DNA of 64,000 bases from Rhododendron vialii (taxonomy: Eukaryota; Streptophyta; Magnoliopsida; Ericales; Ericaceae): positions 39,417,001-39,481,000 of the forward strand of contig NC_080560.1 in NCBI RefSeq assembly GCF_030253575.1. Reading direction: 5' to 3'. The notes beneath the pieces are model-generated. The model made no database searches. It saw only the letters and a program-made list of their open reading frames with translations, and was not told the origin of the DNA. The translations under genes and the position numbers were made by a program. The first letter of the stretch is position 1, and each line of letters begins with the position of its first letter. This document shows, in pieces, positions 11,220 to 22,075 of the stretch.

Positions 11220-14200
11220 TCAAGCAAAAGTAGAAGAAAAAGCTGCAAAAACAGCGACAGACAATCCGATCTTACCAAGAGTCCCCACCATAGCATACAG
11301 CGGAGCAGCAGTGCTCGGAGAAGGCGAAGGCACGGTGGTATCGGGAGTTGGAGTAGGGGTTGCTGAAGGGGTTGGAGCCAACGGAGTTCGTAGCACGTTG
11401 ATGTCGACCTTCTGTCCGGATAGGCAGTGACCGGGGACACCACACAGGAAGAAGTGGTGGCCGCGGGTGGCGATGGTGATGGAGTCGTTGCCAGTGGTGT
11501 GGGTGGCGATTGGGGCGGTGGCGTTGCAGGCTTGGTACTCTCGGTGTGTGACTTGCATCACGTTGTGAAACTGAGGATTGTAACTGAAAACTGGTTCACA
11601 AATTTGACAATATGGTTAGGCTAATTGTGCAGATTTGAGTGAATCAAATAGCAAAACGCATGTATAAGCATATGAATTAGCCCCCTTTGTTTTGTTGTGG
11701 TTCTTCTTCTTTTTTTTTCTTTTTCCGGTTCGAGGGTCAGGGAGGTCGGGGCCATCCAACGCGCACCCCGACTATTCCCCTTCCCGGTCTGTCAAATTCA
11801 GACCATCCACGTCGGGACTAGGGGATTCACAAAAAATTTCTCTCTTGGTGTATGCCCTTTAGGCCTTAGAACCTGTACGGGTTTGGTTTCTGAGCTAATG
11901 ACTTAATTTACCCCCCAAAAGGTAAGTATCAAGAAATGACATACCTATTAGTAAGACAATATTTTCGGTCAATATAGGACAAGTTCAAAGCATAGTGAAA
12001 CACAAAATTGGCACAAGTTGTTTTCCCACTTTTGCCTCTGGGGAGTTTCTGTTGAAAATGAAGTCTGGATGCTTGAAAATGACTTACACCACCATCGTCC
12101 CCGCAACCGAACGCTCGTGCGCAATGGCTGTGGCGGGGAGCCCCAGTTGACGGTGCTGCAACGCAACCTATGGTTGCAGTTGGTAGAGTTGTTTCCAGGA
12201 TTTTACAATAACGGACTTACAGTAATAAAAAATGAACTCCATTTACGAGCAAAACACATGGAAAAATAGTGGACGTGGTTTCATTCTCTTGGGAGGAGGT
12301 TAATATGGGAATGGAACTCTTTCTAACCAGGTTGTGATAGGTGTCCCAAAAATTTGAAGACAATATTTTGCAAGAAAGAGAACCACATTTGATGTCAACT
12401 ACAATGACAAGTTGGCAATTAGAAAAAAAGACACTGTACTCCATGTACTACAAAAACAATGTACTGCATTTGTTGTACTTGGGAGACTTGTGGAGGGCAA
12501 TAAAAAGGGGATGATCAGGATTCCAAAATCAATTTCACAAAGGTGCAGCCACAAACCATGTAAACTGTGGGTAATATAGGAATAGACGATATGCTCTGCT
12601 AGCGACAATTCGGGTGCTCAAGAAATCCGGTAAACTGTTCCAATCCAGGCTAAACCGTCTCATTTGGTCAGATTCTGTAGCAAGGCAACGGTTCAGATAG
12701 GAGCACATAAGCCAAGAGATTGGTTGTAAGGTAAGACCGAGCACATATTTCGTATTTAATCTCTTCTTGTGCATATTGTGAAGTTGAATAGAAAATTGGG
12801 ATGCATGTGGATTGATTTCCAACAACAGCAAGAATGCTTAATTACTTATTGGTTAGTCTTAAATCTTCTCTAATTGTTCAGTGTTCTCCAGAATTGCTAA
12901 CCTTTTATTTCCCCCCACATATCCGTCTGCCAATCCAACGATTCTGACCACAAGAGTAGACAAACACAATAATAAACAACATGGCTGGGAAACTTTTAGC
13001 CACAGGATTGTTAGGCTGCACCGTTGCAGCAAGCAAAGCCGGGAAAATTGGTGTTCCCAACAGATATTCTGCAATCTTTTCTGATAACCCAGAGTGTTCG
13101 GGTCAGCTTCCACACACTTTCACTGCTCACATGTGGGGAACCTATTTAAAGTCGTGGCAAGGTCCCGTATGGACTGGCCACAAAGAGTTGATAGTACCTA
13201 TGAGGTTTTGAACCTTAAATCCACAGGCTATTGATATTAATCAAGTTGTTTCCATTAAAATGGTATTTTAGTGAATGTAAATGTACGAGGAGAATGACTT
13301 AAATAAAAGTTCGTGAAAACATGGGCTTTAGCGGAAACGCCTCCTAAGTCTCAAGCCTTGACTACCAAGCCAACTCTTTGAGGTTCAACCTGATTTAAGG
13401 AAAATGATGGCCAAGGACGTGTTTTGATAATTAATATCCGCCAAATGACATTTTCAGCATTAATTATTAAAACACGTCCTAGGCCGTCATTTTCCCCCCG
13501 ATTTATGCATCCAACGACCTAGCTACAAACTTTTACTATTGGATTTGTGAAACTTTTACTTCTATGAGAGTACTAAGTGTACTACTACCACAATTCTACA
13601 AAAAAGTCCTACCAAAATATATTGTTGCTATCCTGGCTGCCATGATTTAACGTTCTTCCTCTTCCAAGAACATAGTAAAAATCGATGAGCCGTGAATGCG
13701 GACTGCTGGAGTATCATTATTAAAGCAATGCATGATGGTGGGTGGGGGGATGTGGGCCAAAAAAAATAAACAAAACTTCTAGCACGGCCGCACATCATAA
13801 TCACCCAAACGTAGGCACAATCCTTCCTCCACCATAATACTGCCCCCATGTTCTAAAAGTTGCTACGGGTTAGTCAGACGATCGATCACCTTTGAGCGAT
13901 TAATTGGGTTAATTGGCGATTAATTGGTGCCTATTAATTAGTAATCGGCGATTAATTGTTAGTCAAACCTAATCGGATAGGCCCCGCCATCGATTGATCA
14001 TCGATTAATTCCTTGTTTTAGAACACTAACTACCCCAAACGTAGGCACAACCCTTCCTCCACCTTTCCGTTCTCAATACTCGCGCCTGTGAATTTGAGAT
14101 ACTGAGAGGGTGCAGTTTGTTAGTTTCAGGGCCTTTTAACTGAGCTAGTTTTTTATAGAAATCTTTAAAAAATATTTTGAATATATTAAACGGCTCCGAT

Positions 14201-16026
14201 CATTTGTATGAAATTCTGAGATGGGTCCCCCACAACGTTACTATATTTGGTGTATAGTACCCATAGTTTTATGGTTTTTGCAAGCGTTTTTATGATTGGT
14301 CTCTCGCGATTCGACCTAGCATCACGTGAAGGTCACCTCACCCAAACAGCAAAGGTTACTTTTGTTTGCTACAGTAGTGGGGTCCCGGTAGGCCACTCAC
14401 CTAGGGGCAGGCCATTTTAGGGCCGGATCCTGTCCATTTTTCCCAGCTAGTTCGGTCCATTTGGTGCACCCGAGCCGTTCAAAAGTGTTTAGGATGACTC
14501 AAATTTTAAGGGGTGTTTTTAAATTAAAAAAATAAAAAACACTCACTTTAAATCTGAGCCGTCCAAAAGGCCACTCACCTAGGGGCAGGCCATTTTAGGG
14601 CCGGATCCTGTCTATTTTCCCCAGCTAGTTCGGTCCATTTGGTGCACCCGAGCCGTTCAAAAGTATTTAGGACAGCTCAAATTTAAAGGGATGTTTTTAA
14701 ATTAAAAAAATAAAAAACACTCACTTTAAATCCGAGTTGTCCAAAATACTTTTGAACGGCTCGGATGCACCCAAATGGACCGAACTGATCAGGGGAAAAT
14801 GGACAGGATCCGAGTCCGGCCATTTTGGTCCCCAAAGCCAGAGCAAACGTAAAGAGAAAACAGAGGAACACGCTTCTTGAAAACTGAGATCTAAAACTGG
14901 GCTACCCAGAAGAAAAGGGATCTAATCTAATCTAAAATCCAGCTGTTTGGCAGCTCGGAAAATAGGGGAAACGGAAAGAATGGGGTCGATGTGGTTTGGT
15001 TCATAGTGGTAGCCCAAGAGGTAATTAAAACAGAACATGAAATTAAAGCCAAATAATTGTGTCAAAGCCAGCTAACACGAATGAGGTACCATATCAATTC
15101 CGAGAATATAACTTTAAAACACAACTTCAAACCCGAGTGTGTCTGTATTCTTTCGACACATGCAAACCCATATACATTGAATGGTTGTGTTCTTAGATTT
15201 TTTTTTATCTACTCCTCGGTCCCAAACAAAAAAAAAAGGAAAAAAAAGAAGGGTTTCTTTTATTTTTTCAGGTCTTTTTCTCATAAACCAAGCAGAGGAA
15301 TAGTGAGCACTCAGTTGGGTATGAAGAATTTGGAATGGAGGGTAAAGAACATCCATGATAAATACTGCGGGACTCATGATTTTTTTGTGTTGATAACAAC
15401 ATTTTTTCGATAAAACCACGCTTGGGATTGCCCAGGGGAAAGGGAAGGGCTTTGCCTAGATTTGGGCAGAGTTCGACTCCACTCCTCTCTAGGGCGGTAC
15501 CATGATTTACCTGGCGGGTGGGGCTGTGGGTTTTTTTGGGCCGCCTAGAGATTTATTCCCCATGGATGGATCCAATTAGTGGTTCCTTCGTCACACAAAA
15601 AAAAGAAGAAAAAATTCGATAAAATGGTTGCGGATGTCCGTTCGACTCGAATTTTCCCCTGGCTCACATGTCAGTCGACAAGCCGTACAATGTGAACGAC
15701 TCAGATCATCGAGAAGGGATCCGGGTGAGGGCAAACCTCACGCAGCGGAGTCCGAAAACAAATATATTCACATCATACAGATTAGTATATGCAGATGATT
15801 TAGGAGGGAGAGGGAGAACGGAAGAAATACCGATGACATCCCCAAGTTGAAAGGACTTGGTTGCAGACCATTGCTTGTAATCAATGTTGCCAATGGTGGT
15901 CCAACCAGCCGAGTCTCCCACCTTGTGAACAACAGCCATGGACCCTTGCAATTGCAAGGCTGCAGCACAAATGGCAAACAACAACAGAGCCCAGGCCTTT
16001 CTGCTCTGATCCACGCCCAGAGCCAT
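11220..16026 (-). CDS. Phytocyanin (stellacyanin/mavicyanin-like blue copper protein)
   Basis: Two exons on the minus strand, 16026-15831 and 11590-11220, with GT-AG sites and matching phase, encode 188 aa. The intron is 4240 bases. Residues 1-31 form a signal peptide with likely cleavage after SMA. The plastocyanin-like domain (about 32-132) begins VVHKVGDSAGW. Copper ligands are His74 (FHNV), Cys115 (FFLCGVPGHC), His120 and an axial Gln125 (GQKV); Gln at that place is typical of stellacyanin/mavicyanin types, Met of uclacyanin and plantacyanin types. Cys87 and Cys121 can form the family disulfide. A Pro/Ser/Thr-rich linker (134-162) and a hydrophobic tail (165-188) suggest a GPI-anchored, arabinogalactan-type cell-surface protein. 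The precise role (electron transfer, wall development or defence) is not shown. Residues at the splice junction (VIVFSYNPQFHNV) agree with the family. Confidence 0.92.
13399..13495. mobile_element. Small hairpin element in the phytocyanin intron
   Basis: About 37 bases at 13399-13435 (GGAAAATGATGGCCAAGGAC, then 'gtgttttgataattaat') reappear inverted at about 13459-13495 with few mismatches. They enclose about 23 bases. Probably a MITE remnant; no target duplication was identified. Confidence 0.55.
14391..14832. repeat. Tandem duplication plus inverted third copy, MITE-derived
   Basis: A unit of about 178 bases starting GGCCACTCACCTAGGGGCAG occurs at 14391-14568 and again at 14569-14746. It contains GGCCGGATCCTGTC, TTCGGTCCATTTGGTGCACC and GAGCCGTTCAAAAG. 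From 14747 to about 14832 the first part of the unit returns inverted (CTTTTGAACGGCTCGGATGC to GGACAGGATCC). All three lie inside the phytocyanin intron. The pattern suggests an inverted-repeat element whose one side was duplicated. Confidence 0.7.
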
Positions 16027-16132
16027 GGCTGAAAAAACTCTGATCTTGTTTGGGTTTGATTTGAGGAGAATTTGAGAGGTCTTGTGTCCTTTTGGGAAAG
16101 AGAGAGGTGAAAGGTCTTCGCTGTTTTGCGGC

Positions 16133-16140
16133 TGTTTATA
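16133..16140 (-). promoter_or_regulatory. TATA box of the phytocyanin gene
   Basis: Read on the minus strand, TATAAACA lies about 107 bases before the start codon at 16026. This is a sensible distance for a short 5' leader. Confidence 0.45.
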
Positions 16141-16141
16141 C

Positions 16142-17287
16142 AGTAACACTAGTACAATACGATATATCTTTGGATTTTTGCAAGGTGTTTGGGGCTTTTT
16201 GAATGGTTGTGGAATTGAGGTCTTTGCTTTTTGATGGTGACAAAGAGTCCTCTTTAGTGAAGTGAAATTTTGGCCCCGTATGATAATGGAGGAAATAGGG
16301 ACGAGCACGGGTGTTAGATCCTATCGGGTTGTTCACGCTCGGCAATGATTATGCCATTTTTTGTTCTTTTTTTTTTTCCTTTTTTTACAATTCAGGTGTT
16401 TAGACTGGTTTACGCGTAGATTATGGCTCTTTTTGCAGAATTTTTTCCGAATTTTCTCTCTCTTCTTTTTTGGTGATTTTCTGTAAATTTTTATTATACT
16501 TGGGTCGAATTTTTACATTATACTTCCGTCTTGATGAAAGGAATCGAAAAATTACGGTATAAAGTTGTAGACCAAAGTTGAAAAGCTCATAGGATGAAAA
16601 AGATCCCAAAAACACTCACAATAATATGGTTTATTTTGAAGAGTTCAGTTTTCAAAACTTATTTCTGGAGCCAGATAAGTTTTTTGGTTTCTCATTATAT
16701 TTGCACACAAAATCATTCTCCAAAACTTGTTTTGCATATATAGTATCTTCCAAACGCTTATATTAATTCTAATTGCAATCCACAAAATATAACCTACAAT
16801 CCACTATCCAGAATCTGAAAAATAATTAGTATCTTCCAAAAACCCTCTTAGTGGTCAATAGAGGTCTCCTTTTCAATGCACATTATGTTATTATGGGTTC
16901 CATATCCCAAACCAATATGCGGTGGAAATGAATCTAGAGTAATGATCTAAGAGCAATAATTTTTTTAATATATAATGTCTCTAGATAAGGAAACATAAAC
17001 TTGATCTCACATTGAAAAAAAGGTCATGCGGATCATTAATTTGTATTTTATAATTTTCTTTGCAAAATGTACAATTATAATACCCCTCTATTTTAAATTG
17101 AGAGTCCATTATTTTATTTTGGATTGTTCCAAAATGATGGCCCTTGGTGAAAATAATAAGCATTATAGGTGTAATTATTGCATGTCTTCTTAAATAGTTG
17201 GAATCCCCAAAAAGAACTCTCAATTTGAAACTGAGGGAATAGTAGACTTGAATAGCTATATCCTTAATGTCACAAAGTGGATATCCT
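16142..17287. other. Upstream region of the phytocyanin gene, no further gene seen
   Basis: AT-rich promoter-side sequence with T-runs near 16360-16390. No coding region, RNA gene or clear repeat structure was recognised; the open frames at 16421-16615 and 16981-17223 look random. Confidence 0.35.
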
Positions 17288-17304
17288 AGATGTGATTACA
17301 TGAG

Positions 17305-18013
17305 GTTTCTTGATGTTAAATAAAAGAAAGTGATCTCTCTCTCAACCCTATCTCTCTCTCCCTCTCTCTCAATCTTAGCCACCACAACTCATTTTCTTTC
17401 TTCTCCTATTCGTGTGCGGCGGCGGGAGGGGGAGACCATGGTACTACCGACTCCATTTATTTATTTATTTTCTTGTTTTTCTTCCTTCTCTCTAGATCAA
17501 TGAATTGTCGTTTGATCAGTGAGAGTTTTGTCTCTTGTTCAACGAGAGTTATTAGTTTGTCTTTAGACGAATTTTGTCTACAGATCGGGTTCTCTCAATT
17601 GAGATTGCTTCACAACGATATATGTGCTTTAGCGTTCTATCCCTACACGATCTCTTTGGCGAGGCAACCCGTGGTGGCTTGGCAGATCTGTAGTTCTTGA
17701 GAGTTCATTGGTGCATTCATACTTGGGTAGAGTGCATCTAATCATCTGGGTATTTGGTGTCTTTTGTCCTTAACTTGCACTTTTTTTTGTTTGAGACTCC
17801 TAATTAGATGTTAGACAGTTTAAAAGTGTCGTTGTTGCGTCAGGCCATGTCTGGGTTAGGATGAAAGACATCGATTACATTGTGATTTACTTGTTTTATA
17901 TTTATTAGACGATTTGTTTGGCTTTGTTCAAGTTCTTTGTAATGATCTCTATTTTGTAAGTGCCGCTGGGCATTTATCAATATAATATTCTCACTTTTGA
18001 CAAAAATAGAAGA
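17305..18013 (+). mobile_element. Retroposon insertion with a 17-bp target duplication
   Basis: The 17-base word AGATGTGATTACATGAG stands immediately before (17288-17304) and after (18014-18030) this 709-base block. Long target duplications of this kind come from target-primed reverse transcription (LINE or SINE machinery). The inserted block starts CT-rich and ends in a 3'-UTR-like stretch ('gggcatttatcaatataat', then 'acaaaaatagaag'). No reverse-transcriptase coding sequence is present, so it is either a 5'-truncated LINE tail or a retroposed transcript. Confidence 0.75.
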
Positions 18014-18061
18014 AGATGTGATTACATGAGATAGGAGGATAGTTTTACAACTATGCTACTG

Positions 18062-18178
18062 CCACACACACTTACGCACACAATCACACAAACTCTCTCA
18101 CATCAAATATGGGGCTCACTGTGAGCCCCATATTTGATGTGAGAGAGTTTGTGTGATTGTGTGCGTAAGTGTGTGTGG
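18062..18178. repeat. Perfect 117-bp palindrome (58-bp arms, 1-bp spacer)
   Basis: Bases 18062-18119 and 18121-18178 are exact reverse complements around a single T at 18120. The centre reads GGGGCTCAC-T-GTGAGCCCC, and the outer ends are CCACACACAC and GTGTGTGTGG. Such perfection implies a young hairpin, either a MITE or an inverted duplication. No target duplication is obvious. Confidence 0.9.
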
Positions 18179-19661
18179 TTAGAGAATTATTGATAGTTTT
18201 AACTTGTTCGTATTTTTTGGCTTTCTATGGATCAGGGATTACGGAGAGATTTGTCAAGGGATATCAAATATTCAGAAAATTTAATAGGATTATTGTTAGA
18301 TTTTCTTGGGATATGAATTCAGTAAATTTAATTCATGATATAAGACATGATAGAATGACCAAAAAAGATTCATTGATCTCAATTGATTGGGAAAATTAAT
18401 TTAATTTTTTTATCGACAAAAGTAATATTTTATTAGGGGGAAGGGATTCAAACTAAGGGTTGGAAATACAGTTGGGACAAAGCTCAATACTCCTGAAGGC
18501 CTAAAAAGCCCAGATAATACAAATAAAGCCTGAAATACCTAAAGGCCTAAAATTAATTTGATTTTGTTATTTGTTGAAAAAAAAAGATGATATGATCTGA
18601 ATATGTGAAAACCTAATTAGGACCTATGAAAATAAGAAATTATGAATGCAAAAAAATAAAAAACAATAATAATCACACAAAAATACAAAAAATTATATGG
18701 TTTACCTAACTTAGGCTATGCTAACAGGTCGTTGCAGTTGTTTCCATAAGTATGTAATTCGGGTTTGTGGTTCTAACTTCTATGTGCTCCAGTTACGATT
18801 GCATGGGGTGCACTACAGACACCTTGTAAGACATTGTAATGGAGATGTTCACAGCAAATTATATACTAGTTGCATTGTAGGACTCAAAAGAATCTCTCGC
18901 TCTAAATTATGTTCCTATATTGTTCTCGGAAAGTTGAGAGAGATTTGGCAACCATGTCTTTCGACGACTATGTAACGTACGTGGACAAATTCTGTGAAAT
19001 TTTTGAGTTGTATCTCGAAGTCATATTCAACCGTTAGAAAATGCACGACAGGAGGTGAATACGACTTCCCGATAACGACTTGTTGTATATACCCCCGATC
19101 TAACTGGTTTATTTCCTCTAAAAGCTGTTTACAAAACTAGTACTGATTTGCATAGTCTCCTAGACCAGAGTATTCATTACTATTATTCATGCGTTACGTT
19201 ATGAATCACTAGTTGTTAAATTGACTTGTCATGTAAATTTCCAACGGTTGCATGTGTGCCATGAAATCAATTAGGTTTAGGGTTATTGTTGAAGAACTTG
19301 GAAGGAAAGAATGTTTGGGAGGTGGTGGTGGTTGGTGGATACCATATTCCCTAGTACGTATCGGAGGGATCCAGGAAATTGGGTAGTGCCATAATGACAT
19401 TGCCTATTCTTTAGTAATTTTTTATTTTTATTTTTATGGGTAGGAAGCCTATTCTATTATTACTTCATTATGATCCAACCATGTTGCTTTGTACGTACAT
19501 GAAAAGGGCCAATTATCGGAATACAGAGATCGTTTCTAGTTTTTGTTGCACAATTTCACGTTTCGGCTTATGGACCGAAGACAACTTAAAAGGCTCCATC
19601 TATTCGATAAAACAAACCCCCACTAAATGGTATGACTTAGAAGTGCAAATGGTGTAGATTT
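18179..19661. other. Intergenic DNA with a reverse-oriented retroposon tail
   Basis: No gene was recognised. A T-rich start at about 18405-18440 ('tttatcgacaaaagtaatat', then 'tttattag'), read on the minus strand, resembles the 3' end of a LINE or SINE transcript. Other open frames in the stretch lack conserved motifs. Confidence 0.35.
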
Positions 19662-19666
19662 ATGGC

Positions 19667-20611
19667 TGTAGGGTCAGTCAAATTATTGACCATTGATCTA
19701 TGGAGACTTTTTGACTAGGCAATTGTGTTCTGACACGTGGCCAAAGGACCTGCGAGGCAAGAGGGTGATCGTTGACCTTTGACCCATAGAAGACCGTTAA
19801 CTAGCCAACCATAGAGAGACGTGCGGAAGGAGTATGAGAAATTGACACACGACAAAGACCCACGCGGAAAGGGTCCCGCGTAATGAGTAGTTCGGCCCGT
19901 TGAAGCAGGCTGAGTCCCACGGGAGAAGAAAAGCCTTTATAAGCAGAGTAACCTACAAGAGCCATCGTGGTGGAGACCGCGAGAGTTGTTTGGATCCAAG
20001 GTAATGAAATCTGATTAGAGTGTTAAGAGTCTTACTTTGGCCGTAAGATAGGATCAAGGGAACCTCGAGACAAAACGATCGTTATGGGATTGCGATCCTA
20101 CTCCTACGGGAATTGAGGGGGATTTAGTGGCTTGGTGGTTTGAGAAGAAGGTCTCGTCGCTGGAGGGGTATGTCCCTCGGGATCAGCCCGCGCGTGGTGA
20201 CGTCACCCCTGCAACCTGGAGGTACAAAAGGGACACATGTTGGGATTTTACTGGGCGCCGTCTTGGGCTTGATCTAAGGCCCAAGTGCCTTATAAATACC
20301 CTGACATTCCCTCTGATTTGACAGAATTGACTTTTTCTAAAGAGAGAAAGTGTGAACACTGATTCTGAGGAAGAAGAAAATTCTTCCCCAAAAGGTGATC
20401 TCACCCAATTCATCTAGAGAAGTTGCCTACTAGGCTACTACCTCACGCGGAAAGACAAGGGACACTCTTTGTCTCTTCTGTCCTCTTGCTTCTTCTCTCA
20501 CCCTCACTAGATTGCTCCTCCATTCCTTTTGTTAATCATTAACTAATTGCACCTCTCCAACTCACGAGAAGTCCCACGTTAGCTACCAACCGCAAGTCTT
20601 ACGAACCTACA
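19667..20611. mobile_element. Solo LTR (945 bp) with 5-bp target duplication ATGGC
   Basis: It starts TGTAGG and ends CCTACA, giving the TG...CA ends and short inverted repeat of an LTR. ATGGC flanks both sides (19662-19666 and 20612-20616), the 5-bp duplication made by LTR-retrotransposon integrase. A TATAAATA box near 20290 fits the element's own promoter. No second LTR or gag-pol lies beside it, so it arose by LTR-LTR recombination. Superfamily not assigned. Confidence 0.88.
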
Positions 20612-20616
20612 ATGGC

Positions 20617-22075
20617 AAAATAGCAGTTCAAGTTAAGGCAATATAAGACTACCCTTTTATCTACTATATATATATATATTTTTTGGGTCATTCCCTTTTG
20701 ATAATAAGAAAATACAACTGTTGGTGTGCATATACGGCCGGTTTCAGTTTCGGCCTGATAAGCCCAAAGCAGGATAGACCAGGTTTGGGGTGTAGCTTCA
20801 CAGAATCAAATAGAGTTGGGAGTATCTAAACATCAGAGTTGGGCTTGGGCTTTTAGCAGGAAACCTAATGCCAATTGCCCATGCCTTTTTGTTCCTTTTC
20901 CCCCTTCTAATAGTCTGGAGCCGAGTAACCACAACCTTAGGGTCACATGACCGCACCGTAAACAATAACCCCCTCCACAGCTATTGCGCACATGCTTTCG
21001 CTTCCAGGAAGAGTGACCTACCGTACCTATGTCTACCCAATGCATGCTTTTATTTTCCTTTCCTAACGTGATCCAATAGAGACAAACAATGCTATGTAAT
21101 GCTTCTGGAACAATTTGATCCATGTGGAGTAGATGATTCTAGATACATCTGTGTCCGTATCCATGTATACAAACTTTCCCAATAGAAATAGTTTCAATCT
21201 TGTGAAGAGACATGCATATCATCCGTGAATAACATCTAGGCAATGAGTTTGTCAAATGTTGTGAAGTGAAAACCTCTGAATTTGAAGGCTTATAGTCAGT
21301 TACAGAGAACCAAAGTGTACCAACATATGACAAGGTAAAAGACGATGTATTATTCACTAATAAAGGTATAGATACACAACTTTAGAATCCTATGGAAAAC
21401 AGCACCATTATAATTATTGGAAAAACAAAGAGCACATCCATCTTTTAACAAAGGCATGGACTGCCACAACGACTGATAGACTTCCCAAGTAGAAACACCT
21501 ATCCTCCAAAACCTTTACAAGCCAAACAATGAATTGCACCATTACCAACACACCTGACAAAATTAAACTCGCACATATAGAAATAACACGCCTATCCACC
21601 GTTGGAAAACACCCACAAAAGGGAAGAAAACTTCCCGTGAAGGGGAGGAAATACTCCGCAAGGGAAATCACAACTAAACATCGCTAAAGAAAAGGAAAAG
21701 AAAAAAAGAAAAAAAAAACTAGAGAAATAGAACCTCCGGCCACCGTCAATGTCGTCGGAGCTTACCGCCTAGGATCGAATAACTTATTCGCCGGAGAAGA
21801 CCGAGTGGTCCTAGCCACCCTTGCTTTATCTCGTCCCCAGATCTGGCCCAACCCGGAGCAGAGGCTGAACTACAACCCTCTTGAGGGCCCATCATTCTGT
21901 ATATTACAAGTTGTCACAAAAACAAAATGTGTTTGATCGAAAGGCCTCATTGTATATTATCTTTTTTTGGCTAACCAATGTCTGTAATAATCATTCATAC
22001 TGTAATGGTACATGTGCCTCTTCAATTCATGTCGTGTTTTCCTTCTATTGAATCACAAAAACTTCCCTTCACTAC
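20617..22075. other. Intergenic DNA 3' of the STP13-like gene
   Basis: No gene recognised. The stretch includes an A-rich segment at about 21680-21720 followed by a GC-richer block ('ctccggccaccgtcaatg...cggagaagaccgag'), which looks like a repeat or a gene fragment of unknown origin. The 3' untranslated region of the STP13-like gene should occupy the last few hundred bases. Confidence 0.35.

Noticed and set aside
12018..13211. Several open frames (60-98 codons) on both strands inside the phytocyanin intron
   Set aside because: No recognisable domain, no splice signals joining them, and frames overlap on both strands. They are more likely random frames or repeat debris.
20127..20413. Open frames within the 19667-20611 block
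   Set aside because: They lie in an LTR defined by TG/CA ends and an ATGGC duplication, and show no protein family.
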